The position numbers and the translations under genes are program-made. From positions 210,818 through 274,817 of the forward strand of contig SACZ01000003.1 in NCBI GenBank assembly GCA_023369685.1: a DNA stretch of 64,000 bases, in the 5' to 3' direction. The notes under the pieces are model-generated. The model was not told the origin of the DNA and did no database searches. It saw nothing but the letters and a program-made list of their open reading frames with translations. Of the stretch, positions 56,651 to 64,000 are shown piece by piece (position 1 is the stretch's first letter; every line of letters starts with the position of its first letter). This DNA comes from Prolixibacteraceae bacterium JC049. GTDB lineage: Bacteria > Bacteroidota > Bacteroidia > Bacteroidales > Prolixibacteraceae.

Positions 56651-58099
56651 ATGCTTAATATCAAGATAATTCTTAGAACTCTCGGACTTCTGCTTTTAGT
56701 AGAAGGTGCTTCCATGTTAATTGCATTGTTGGTCGCTTTAATTTACAATGGCCCCGATATTGCAGCATTTTGTTGGTCGGCTTTAGCCACAGGTGGAGTA
56801 GGAGCCTTAAGCTTCTTACTTACCCGTAATGCTAAAAATAACATAGGAAAACGCGAAGGTTTTATCATTGTGAGTTTGGTTTGGGTGGTATTCTCATTTT
56901 TTGGCGCTTTGCCTTATATGTTGAGTAATTCCATTCCGTCGCTTACCGATGCTTTCTTCGAAACCATGTCGGGATTTACCACAACAGGATCTTCTATTTT
57001 AAATGATATTGAAGCATTGCCACATGGAATTCTATTCTGGCGAAGCTTAACCCAGTGGCTGGGAGGTATGGGAATTATTGTACTTTCATTGGCCATTTTG
57101 CCTTTCTTCGGAATTGGCGGGATGCAGCTTTTTATGGCCGAAGTGCCTGGTCCAACACCCGATAAGCTGAGTCCTAAATTGCGTCATACAGCGATGAGTC
57201 TTTGGGGTATTTATGTGTTGTTTACCTTGTTAGAAACCATATTGTTGAAGATTGGTGGGATGACATTTTTCGATGCCATTAACCACTCTTTTACCACAAT
57301 GGCAACCGGAGGATATTCTACCAAGCAGGCTAGTGTAGCCCATTTTACTTCGCCATTTATTCAGTATGTGATTATTGTGTTTATGTTTTTGGCAGGAACC
57401 AATTTCACACTTTCTTACTTTGCTTTGCAAGGGAAACTGAGTAAAGTATATAAAAACGAAGAATTTAGAGCTTACTTCTTCTTTATAGCTATGTTTACAG
57501 CTATTATTGCGGTAGGCCTTTATTTAACTACTAATATGAAAGGAGAACTGGCATTTCGCGATGCTTTGTTCCAGGTAGTGTCAATAATCACTACCACCGG
57601 TTATGCCACAGCCGATTATCTGGTTTGGCATCCTTTCTTAACCATTCTCATTTTTGCACTGTTCTTCTTTGGCGGATCAGCCGGATCTACCGGTGGGGGA
57701 ATCAAAATTGTGCGTATTGTTCTGTTGTTGAAAAACAGTTACTACGAATTACGTCGTCTTTTGCACCCTAATGCCATTGTTCCTGTGCGTTTCAACCACC
57801 GTTCGGTACCAGAGCAAATCGTGACCAATATTCTGGCATTTTTCATGTTCTACATGATGGTATTCTTCATGAGTGTTATTGTGTTTTCGGTAATCGAACC
57901 TGACTTTGCATCATCTATTGGTGCTGTAGCTACATGTTTAGGAAATATTGGACCAGGTTTGGGTAATGTTGGTCCAGTGGAAAACTTTCACCATGTACAT
58001 CCGTTTGGGAAGTGGTTTTTGTCTTTCCTAATGCTGCTAGGTCGTCTGGAACTATTTACGGTATTGGTGCTGTTTTCACCTGCTTTCTGGAAGAAATAA
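56651..58099 (+). CDS. trkH: Trk potassium uptake channel subunit
   Basis: This is the K+-translocating membrane subunit with the four P-loop/TM repeats of the TrkH family: ETMSGFTTTGSSIL, SFTTMATGGYSTK, VVSIITTTGYATAD and TCLGNIGPGLGNVGP as filter regions. The frame is open from a TTG at 56627 right after the trkA stop, but ATG 56651 gives a normal N-terminus (MLNIKIILRTLG, 482 residues) and is preferred. It is translated from the trkA transcript. Confidence 0.95.
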   Translation: MLNIKIILRTLGLLLLVEGASMLIALLVALIYNGPDIAAFCWSALATGGVGALSFLLTRNAKNNIGKREGFIIVSLVWVVFSFFGALPYMLSNSIPSLTDAFFETMSGFTTTGSSILNDIEALPHGILFWRSLTQWLGGMGIIVLSLAILPFFGIGGMQLFMAEVPGPTPDKLSPKLRHTAMSLWGIYVLFTLLETILLKIGGMTFFDAINHSFTTMATGGYSTKQASVAHFTSPFIQYVIIVFMFLAGTNFTLSYFALQGKLSKVYKNEEFRAYFFFIAMFTAIIAVGLYLTTNMKGELAFRDALFQVVSIITTTGYATADYLVWHPFLTILIFALFFFGGSAGSTGGGIKIVRIVLLLKNSYYELRRLLHPNAIVPVRFNHRSVPEQIVTNILAFFMFYMMVFFMSVIVFSVIEPDFASSIGAVATCLGNIGPGLGNVGPVENFHHVHPFGKWFLSFLMLLGRLELFTVLVLFSPAFWKK

Positions 58100-58119
58100 A
58101 GACCTATTGGGTTAAGGAT

Positions 58120-58146
58120 TGAGCAATTGTTTGAGCTCATTTTTTG
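58120..58146 (+). terminator. terminator-like hairpin after trkH
   Basis: TGAGC and GCTCA (5 bp, 10-nt loop) are followed by six T residues, 21 bp past the stop. The stem is short. Confidence 0.5.
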
Positions 58147-58330
58147 CATTAGCTAAAAATAGCGAGTGCGTAAAGCCTGACCGAACAACGTGAGGGAACC
58201 CCCTAATTATTTTTATTATTATCAGGGCACGTCCTTCGTTTTACTCAGGTCGGGCTTTCCGTTTATACTCCTCGCCCTGCGGGCTGTGGGGTAACCACTG
58301 CAATCCCTCGTGCAATAGGCCTTTCGCAAT
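58147..58330. repeat. REP-like palindromic element
   Basis: AAAGCCTGACC (58172-58182) and GGTCGGGCTTT (58248-58258) are complementary over 11 bp with one wobble. A GCCC-TGC-GGGC hairpin follows near 58274-58284, then AACCACTGCAATCCCT. The stretch is GC-richer than its surroundings and resembles the widely repeated 'CGGGCTTTCC...CAATCCCT' elements of Bacteroidota genomes. It has no ORF. Confidence 0.6.
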
Positions 58331-58371
58331 TGGGTTGATAATCAACGCAACAGCGATAGTATTTTTAAATG

Positions 58372-58421
58372 TAGATTTGTATATTTATGGTTACCTAACA
58401 ACCTGAAGAATAATTCAGGTT
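58372..58421 (+). promoter_or_regulatory. -7 box and leader hairpin for the gene at 58452
   Basis: TAGATTTG (58372-58379) matches TAnnTTTG; the -33 side has no TTTG. The leader contains a perfect AACCTGAA/TTCAGGTT hairpin (58400-58421, 6-nt loop), 30 bp before the ATG. Confidence 0.45.
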
Positions 58422-58451
58422 CAACTTTTAAAACTTTAAAACCATTAAATT

Positions 58452-59069
58452 ATGCAAGGATTAACAGGTGCATTTCGATTCGAAATTGACGAAGTAGGAA
58501 CTCCTATACCATGGGATGAGTTAGATGCAACAGTAAAGGAAAAATTGGCAGCTGACCAGGTTGACGAATCGACTTCAAAAGTGTACCGCTTTAAAGTGAC
58601 TACTACCAAGAGTGAGATTAAGAAGCAGCGAAAAGATGTATGGGAAAACGTACGTCGCGTATTTGTAGAAGCAAAACCCGTAACCGAAAAAGTACAAATT
58701 GCAGGTGTATATCCTCAATCAGAGGTAGCAGCCGATGCTCATACCGATACATTAGTTCCTGCCGGAACAGTGATCAACCAGCGCTTATTTACGCAAATGA
58801 AGTTTAAACTGGACGCAGGTGAATACGCTAAGCGCTATTCGCGTCGTGACAGAAACTCTGTTATTGCAGCACAAACTAAAACATGTGCACAGTGGGTATT
58901 TTCAGATGGTTGGGATAAGAACGAATTCGAACTTTTTGTTTATGCTGTAGTTCCTGCCGACTTAGCCGAAGATAAGCGTTATTTGGAGGTAAATATTAAG
59001 CCCGCGACAACTGGTAGCGAAGTGTTGAATTCGTTGTGTGTATGGAAACATAAAGTACTTTGCAACTAA
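58452..59069 (+). CDS. hypothetical protein, 205 residues
   Basis: I do not recognise this gene. The protein has no signal peptide or TM helix and is mixed alpha/beta, with a basic centre (KQRKDVWENVRRVF; AKRYSRRDRNS) and Cys residues only near positions 145, 197 and 204. The C-terminus ends WKHKVLCN. It has a -7 box and a leader hairpin, so it is a real single-gene unit. It stands between a REP-like element and the convergent M16 operon. The lack of export signals suggests a cytosolic role. Confidence 0.7.
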   Translation: MQGLTGAFRFEIDEVGTPIPWDELDATVKEKLAADQVDESTSKVYRFKVTTTKSEIKKQRKDVWENVRRVFVEAKPVTEKVQIAGVYPQSEVAADAHTDTLVPAGTVINQRLFTQMKFKLDAGEYAKRYSRRDRNSVIAAQTKTCAQWVFSDGWDKNEFELFVYAVVPADLAEDKRYLEVNIKPATTGSEVLNSLCVWKHKVLCN

Positions 59070-59112
59070 GCAAACACAGATACTAAAAACGAAGATTTAA
59101 AACCAAGTATAA

Positions 59113-59159
59113 AATGGCAGTTGAGAGCAAACCTTTATTGAGGTGCTCCAACTGCCATT
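59113..59159 (-). terminator. terminator overlapping the end of the M16 gene
   Basis: AATGGCAGTTG (59113-59123) pairs with CAACTGCCATT (59149-59159), extended inward by GAGC/GCTC across one bulged base. On the minus strand the stem starts inside the last codons of the gene ending at 59135 and is followed by TTTTAT. It can also serve the plus-strand gene ending at 59069. Confidence 0.75.
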
Positions 59160-60424
59160 GTTATTAAGTCGTTTTCGTTGAAATAGGTATTGGCTAACTC
59201 CATTATTCGTTCCGGGGTACAATTGTGTATTGCACTAATTTGTTGTTGAATAAATGAGTTATCCATTTCGAATTCCAATAAGTTCTTAATCATTGCCGAT
59301 TGTGCAAACGGACCATCCATATCGCGCAGTAATTCTCCAAGCATATAGTTTTTTACCACAGCTAGCTCCTCTGCAGAAACGGGCTCTGTACGTAAGCGTT
59401 TCAATTCGTTGTGAATTTCATTTATGGTCGCATTGTAATACTGTTTATCTACCTCAGTGGTGATGTAGAAATAGGCACCTTCAGTAAGTGATAACATTAA
59501 GCTGTAAATACCGTAAGTATACCCTTTCTCTTCGCGGATATTGGCCATTAAGCGAGAACCAAAGTAACCACCAAGAATGGTGTTAACCACCTGTAATTCG
59601 GGATAATCGGGATGAGTCTGGTTAACAATATGGTTACCCATTCGAATGGCCGTTTGAATCGCATCATCATGGACAATATATTGTGATTTTTCGTTGGTCG
59701 GAGCAACTATTGGCGTGGCTGGAGAAGCTTGTAATGGCTTCGACCAGTCGTTGCCACCAAAATGTTGGTTAAGTAGTGCAAATACATTGTCTGAAGGATT
59801 ACCAGCAACAACAATCTTACAGTTATCGGCATGATAATAGTTTTGGTAGAATTGATACAATGTATCGCGATTCACTTTCTCGAAATCTTCGAGTGTGGTG
59901 GTTAGTGCATATGGGTGTTGCTGCCCGAAAAGTGCCTGAGTGAATTGCTTCTGGCAAATAGTCTTCGCTTTCTGATTCTCAACAATGAAGCGGTTCTTTC
60001 TTTTTAATAGAATGGCATCCAACTGCTGTTGAGGAAAAACAGAGTGCTTAATTATCTCTTCAGTAATAGCTATTATCTCTTCGGCGTGTTTGTTTAGTGT
60101 TAAAACACTTACATATGCCCAGTTCTGGTCAACAGATAACTGAATGTATGCTCCTCTAAAATCGAACCACTCGGCTATTTGTGCTGCAGTAGTTTTATCT
60201 GTGCCTTCATTCAACATAGAGTTGGCAAGTGAAGCAACCAAATTGTTGGATTGAAACCACAGTCCGGCATCGAAAATAAAATCGATCTTTAATACTTCCT
60301 GATCACCACCCTTGACAGTGTAAACTGGTATTTTATTATCCAGAACTCCTTCTTTAACAGGTAATAGTTTAGCATTACCAATGGGAAAAGTATCTGGTGC
60401 AATTGTTCTATTTAGTGCTTGCAT
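59135..60424 (-). CDS. M16-family peptidase-like subunit without zinc motif
   Basis: ATG 60424 (429 residues) is preferred over the longer frame opening at 60460, because it lies 2 nt after the stop of the upstream M16 gene and starts MQALNRTIAP. The fold is that of M16 proteins (LANSMLNEGTD near the N-terminus; GSRLMANIREEKGYTYGIYS in the C-terminal half). The HxxEH zinc motif is absent: the corresponding site reads ANSML. In bacterial M16B pairs one subunit is catalytic and the other carries the R/Y residues that hold the substrate; this is the non-catalytic partner. It forms an operon with the gene at 60427. Confidence 0.9.
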   Translation of the reverse strand: MQALNRTIAPDTFPIGNAKLLPVKEGVLDNKIPVYTVKGGDQEVLKIDFIFDAGLWFQSNNLVASLANSMLNEGTDKTTAAQIAEWFDFRGAYIQLSVDQNWAYVSVLTLNKHAEEIIAITEEIIKHSVFPQQQLDAILLKRKNRFIVENQKAKTICQKQFTQALFGQQHPYALTTTLEDFEKVNRDTLYQFYQNYYHADNCKIVVAGNPSDNVFALLNQHFGGNDWSKPLQASPATPIVAPTNEKSQYIVHDDAIQTAIRMGNHIVNQTHPDYPELQVVNTILGGYFGSRLMANIREEKGYTYGIYSLMLSLTEGAYFYITTEVDKQYYNATINEIHNELKRLRTEPVSAEELAVVKNYMLGELLRDMDGPFAQSAMIKNLLEFEMDNSFIQQQISAIHNCTPERIMELANTYFNENDLITMAVGAPQ

Positions 60425-60426
60425 AA

Positions 60427-61665
60427 TTAGCATTTTTTCAGGTAGTGGATAACTGAGCAATTTTTGTCTCTGAAGATGGTATTAGCCACTCGATGTAAAT
60501 CTTTGGGAGTAACATTTTGGTAGCTCGAACTCTGTTGGTTGATCAGGTCAATGTTACCCAGAATACTGTAATTCGCCAAGTTCATGGCCTTGTTCAGAAA
60601 ATTCATTTCGGTATAAATCAGAGTCGATTCTACCTTGTTTTTCACTTTCTGAAGCTCATATTCGTCTACCATTTCATTGCAAATAGCCTGTATCTCCAAT
60701 TGAATAGCTTCTTGTGCCTTTTCAATGGAAACGCCTTCATTTAGCTTTCCTGCTACAGCAAATAGTCCCGCATCGTGATCGCCGGAGATGTATGCGTCCA
60801 ATTCGTTAAAAAGCTGTTGCTCGATAACCAATTTACGGAACATACGCGATGATTGTCCGTTGGATAGAACATCTGAAATTAGATCGGTTGCATAATAATC
60901 AGGGTGAAGACGGTCGCACATATGCCATGCCATGTAAATAGCATCGAAAGGAACATCGCGCTCAACTACCAACTGGCGCTGTTCTGTTTGTTTCGGTTCA
61001 ACAGGAATATTGTGAGGAGTTAGCGTTCTGTTGGGAATAGAACCAAACCATTTGTTTGACCATTCCAGAATCTGCTCTTCCTGAATATTTCCGGCAGCAA
61101 CCAATACTGCATTGTTGGGAGCATAATGGGAATAGAAGAACTGCTTTACCTCTTCTAAGGTAGCTTCTTCAATGTGTTTTGGGTCTTTCCCAATAGTTGG
61201 CCATTGGTATGGATGTACCTTATATGCTGTCGAACGCATAAGTGACCACACATCGCCATAGGGGTGATTTAAGTAGCGTTGCTTAAATTCTTCAATCACC
61301 ACATTTTTCTGAATGTCCAGACTCTTTTGTGAAAAATCTAGCTCCAACATTCTGTCCGATTCCAACCAAAAGCTAGTTTCCAGGTTGTTGGCTGGAATTG
61401 TAAGATAGTAATTGGTTAAATCGATGGTGGTGTATGCATTGTTATCGCCACCCACCAGCTGTAAAGGCTCGTCGAAATTGGGAATGTTCCTGGAGCCACC
61501 AAACATAAGGTGTTCGAATAAATGGGCAAAGCCGGTTCTATGAGGTTGTTCGTGTTTTGATCCTACATTGTAGGCAATATTAAGAGCTGCCAATGGAGTG
61601 GAGCGATCTTCGTGAATAATCACTTTTAAACCATTGGGCAGAATATGTTCTTTAAATTGAATCAT
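60427..61665 (-). CDS. M16-family zinc peptidase (catalytic subunit)
   Basis: The 412-residue insulinase-type peptidase has the inverted zinc motif HLFEH (H48, E51, H52) within GFAHLFEHLMFGG and a downstream Glu ligand region (VVIEEFKQRYLNHPYGD). No signal peptide is visible, so it acts in the cytosol or by a non-classical route. Processing-protease pairs of this kind degrade peptides. The upstream gene ends 2 nt before its start and the downstream partner starts 2 nt after its stop, so the three are co-transcribed. Confidence 0.92.
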   Translation of the reverse strand: MIQFKEHILPNGLKVIIHEDRSTPLAALNIAYNVGSKHEQPHRTGFAHLFEHLMFGGSRNIPNFDEPLQLVGGDNNAYTTIDLTNYYLTIPANNLETSFWLESDRMLELDFSQKSLDIQKNVVIEEFKQRYLNHPYGDVWSLMRSTAYKVHPYQWPTIGKDPKHIEEATLEEVKQFFYSHYAPNNAVLVAAGNIQEEQILEWSNKWFGSIPNRTLTPHNIPVEPKQTEQRQLVVERDVPFDAIYMAWHMCDRLHPDYYATDLISDVLSNGQSSRMFRKLVIEQQLFNELDAYISGDHDAGLFAVAGKLNEGVSIEKAQEAIQLEIQAICNEMVDEYELQKVKNKVESTLIYTEMNFLNKAMNLANYSILGNIDLINQQSSSYQNVTPKDLHRVANTIFRDKNCSVIHYLKKC

Positions 61666-61667
61666 GT

Positions 61668-62624
61668 TTAAAATTCGAATTTTGACGAATCACCAATTTG
61701 TTTTCGAAGCGTTTGGTATTCATCGATAAGTTGACGGGTAATTTCCGATACAGGTAAAACCTGATCAATGACTGAGGCTATCTGTCCAATTTCCAGTTCT
61801 CCATTATCCAGGTCGCCTTCAAACATCCCTTTTTTGGCTCTTCCTTTACCTAGGTGTTCTCGAAGAGTTTCAGGCGATGCTCCTTGGCATTCCATCTGGT
61901 TAATTTCGTCGAAAAATTGGTTTTTGATTAAACGAGTAGGAGCCAGTTTCTTCAACGAAAGCTTAGTGCTTCCTTCTTTCAACTGAGTAACCATATTCTT
62001 AAAATCATCATGTGCCGAAGATTCTTCAGAGATGGCATATCTTGTTCCAATCTGAACTCCATCTGCTCCCAGTGTCATTGCTGCTAACATTCCTGCTCCG
62101 GTTCCAACTCCTCCAGCAGCAATTAATGGCAATGTTGTATTGGCTCGAACCGATGGAATTAATGTTAGCGTTGTTGTCTCTTCTCTTCCGTTGTGTCCTC
62201 CGGCTTCAAAACCTTCGGCAACAATGGCATCGACACCTGCATCTTCGCATTTTTTTGCAAAGAACGAGCTGGAAACTACGTGTACTACAATTATGCCGTG
62301 TTCTTTTAAATGATTGGTCCATTTTTTAGGACTTCCTGCAGAGGTAAAAACAATTTTAACACCTTCGTCAATAATAATTTGCATGATCCGCTCAACTTCA
62401 GGATAAAGCAAAGGTACATTGACACCAAAAGGTTTATTGGTAGCTGCTTTGGTTTTGCGAATGTGTTCAACAAGTGTTTCAGGATGCATTGAGCCTGCTC
62501 CAAGCAAACCTAAACCTCCAGAGTTACTTACTGCAGAAGCTAGTCGCCAACCACTACACCAAACCATTCCTCCTTGAATAATGGGATATTTTATATTGAA
62601 AAGAGTACAAATTCGATTGCTCAT
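61668..62624 (-). CDS. nitronate monooxygenase / FabK-type flavoprotein
   Basis: The 318-residue FMN barrel has IKYPIIQGGMVWCSGWRLASAVSNSGGLGLLG at its N-terminal end, AEGFEAGGHNGR in the middle (the FMN phosphate and active-site loop) and GADGVQIGTRY. Both nitronate monooxygenases and the FabK enoyl-ACP reductase have this sequence plan. The EAGGHNG loop and length are closer to FabK, but motif reading cannot decide. It is the first gene of the minus-strand operon with the two M16 subunits; no functional link is obvious. Confidence 0.85.
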   Translation of the reverse strand: MSNRICTLFNIKYPIIQGGMVWCSGWRLASAVSNSGGLGLLGAGSMHPETLVEHIRKTKAATNKPFGVNVPLLYPEVERIMQIIIDEGVKIVFTSAGSPKKWTNHLKEHGIIVVHVVSSSFFAKKCEDAGVDAIVAEGFEAGGHNGREETTTLTLIPSVRANTTLPLIAAGGVGTGAGMLAAMTLGADGVQIGTRYAISEESSAHDDFKNMVTQLKEGSTKLSLKKLAPTRLIKNQFFDEINQMECQGASPETLREHLGKGRAKKGMFEGDLDNGELEIGQIASVIDQVLPVSEITRQLIDEYQTLRKQIGDSSKFEF

Positions 62625-62806
62625 TTTTTTCGTATTTATGATAGTACATTATTGATAACAGATAGATCAAGTGTGTACCACCATTAATTGTTTAGTTGTT
62701 CAGTCAGATTTTTAGATAACCAGATGTTGTTTGTCACCTGGCTTTGAAATCCAGAGGCTTGAGGACCAGCAAAAATAGACAAATATTTCTGTCGAACGGC
62801 TAAATG

Positions 62807-64000
62807 CTAGTCCAATAGTAACTCTTTCGCATTGTTGATGGCAGCCTCGGTAAGTTGCTCGCCACTTAACATCTTAGCCAGCTCAGCAATTCGTTCTTCT
62901 CTGTCTAATTGACGAATGTGAGATATGGTTTCCTGCGCATTATCTTTCTTGTAAACCAGATAGTGAAAATCTCCTTTACCGGCTACCTGAGGCAGGTGAG
63001 TAATATTAATTACCTGCATACCTTTTGCCATTTCGCGCAGGATATTTCCAATTTTACCAGCAATCTCTCCAGATACTCCAGTGTCTATCTCATCGAAAAT
63101 AATGGTTGGCAATGCCGATGAATGACTAAGCAGTGTTTTTAATGCTAACATCACTCGAGACATCTCACCTCCGGATGCAACCTTTGAAACTTCTTGTAAA
63201 TCGCCATTCTTATTGGCCGAAAACAGGAAGTTAATTTGATCTACACCATTTATATTAGGCGTATCTAGTGTATTAATTTCAACCTGAAAATTGGCATTTG
63301 GCATTCCTACCTCTGTCAATACACTTTCTACTTTCGATTGTACTTTTTTTGCCGCAACCCTACGCTTAGAACTAATGGCTTCTGCTTGTTTTAAAAGTTT
63401 TACTTCCAATTGAGCTATTTGCTCTTTTATTGCAATAAGTTGATCATCGGACGAAACGACTGACTGAATCTTTTCATCGAATGAATCTTTTAGTTCGAGT
63501 AGTTCTGCTATTGTGTCAACCCGGTGCTTTTGTTGTAACGAGTAGATTAAGTTCAACCTGTCGTTGATTTCTTCTGCTCTGCCTGGATTGTATTCTGTTT
63601 GTTCTGCCAACGATTCTGCTTCCGCAGCAATATCCTGGATCTCAATTAGGCTACTTTCAGTTCGTTGTGCTAACTCTTCGGCTTTATTGCTGAATGAAGT
63701 TAACTTACGTAACAGTTGTTCCGCTTCGCGAAGCATGCCAATTGTGTTGATATTGTTGTCGTTGTAAAGAATAGAGCTGACCTGACTTAAATTGCTTTTA
63801 ATCTCTTCGGCATGAGAAAGCGTATTTAATTCTGTTTCCAGTTGTTCTTGCTCCTCGGCTTGAAGTTGTGCCTCGTCTAACTGGTTGAACTGAAACTGGA
63901 AATAGTCCAGATCGGCACGAGCTTTATCAGCTGCTTCTTGAATGGTAGCAAGCTCTTTTTTGAGTTTTGTCCATTTGTTAAAGTCAGCTTTATATGTTTT
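62807..64000 (-). CDS. recN: DNA repair protein RecN, C-terminal part (cut by right edge)
   Basis: The frame is open from the stop at 62807 to the window edge with no start visible: the apparent ATG at 63736 is internal, since 88 further codons upstream continue the coiled coil (LDYFQFQFNQLDEAQL is a typical RecN segment). The C-terminal half has the ABC signature ASGGEMSRVMLALK, Walker B TIIFDEIDTGVSGE and INITHLPQVA, with the usual coiled-coil arms. RecN is an SMC-like ATPase that acts at double-strand breaks. The N-terminal Walker A is beyond the window. Confidence 0.95.
   Translation of the reverse strand, partial: KTYKADFNKWTKLKKELATIQEAADKARADLDYFQFQFNQLDEAQLQAEEQEQLETELNTLSHAEEIKSNLSQVSSILYNDNNINTIGMLREAEQLLRKLTSFSNKAEELAQRTESSLIEIQDIAAEAESLAEQTEYNPGRAEEINDRLNLIYSLQQKHRVDTIAELLELKDSFDEKIQSVVSSDDQLIAIKEQIAQLEVKLLKQAEAISSKRRVAAKKVQSKVESVLTEVGMPNANFQVEINTLDTPNINGVDQINFLFSANKNGDLQEVSKVASGGEMSRVMLALKTLLSHSSALPTIIFDEIDTGVSGEIAGKIGNILREMAKGMQVINITHLPQVAGKGDFHYLVYKKDNAQETISHIRQLDREERIAELAKMLSGEQLTEAAINNAKELLLD

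Noticed and set aside
63736-63736. ATG at 63736 as the start of a 309-residue protein
   Set aside because: The same frame stays open for 88 more codons to the window edge with RecN-like sequence, so this Met is internal.

Overview
The window reads as chromosomal DNA of a Bacteroidota bacterium, probably a free-living, perhaps marine, Marinilabiliales-type relative. That placement is inference. It rests on low GC, -7 boxes of the form TAnnTTTG, many lipoproteins with short lipoboxes, an SbcCD, RuvX, Def, ComEC and RecN set of Bacteroidota style, and a large glycan locus rich in GH2 and GH92 enzymes with sulfatases.

Layout. 1-2050 (minus strand): a cut-off His-rich lipoprotein with a 48-bp tandem repeat and a small His-rich membrane protein, probably the start of a metal-efflux operon, then a secreted thioredoxin-like protein. 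2195-8178: an ATP-grasp-like protein of unknown function facing the sbcD-sbcC nuclease operon. 8383-12225: a Cache/HAMP histidine kinase, a CheY-like receiver and a receiver-PAS-kinase. 12222-13406 (minus): a membrane-anchored winged-helix regulator, divergent from the glycan locus.

13593-44489 (all plus strand, 31 kb): the glycan locus. In order: two S1 sulfatases, GH20, a Gfo/Idh/MocA (GH109-like) protein, GH92, a GH63/GH37-like (alpha/alpha)6 protein, GH2 (probable nucleophile replaced by Gln), GH2, GH2 with a C-terminal F5/8C domain, GH92, GH2, GH92 and GH2. Every product has an export signal and all three GH92s are lipoproteins. No SusC/SusD pair, TonB receptor or sulfatase-maturing enzyme is in the window. 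The set would suit stepwise trimming of a sulfated glycan carrying HexNAc, beta-galactose and alpha-mannose, such as an N-glycan or sulfated mannan; the substrate is inference. Strong terminators follow the third GH92 and the last GH2. Stable hairpins without U-tracts sit in three other intergenic gaps.

44490-47152: a dihydroorotate-dehydrogenase-like gene flanked by non-coding DNA with dispersed repeats. This stretch also holds the most unusual feature: two tandem, diverged copies of a roughly 100-nt minus-strand transcription unit at 46408-46738. Each has the same 37-nt upstream element, a TAnnTTTG box at identical spacing and its own intrinsic terminator. They look like a pair of paralogous small RNAs.

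47153-64000: housekeeping genes. ppdK, a sensor kinase, ruvX-def, a comEC-like gene, trkA-trkH, a REP-like element, an unknown 205-residue protein, a minus-strand operon (FabK/nitronate monooxygenase-like protein, then an active and an inactive M16 peptidase subunit), and recN running off the right edge.
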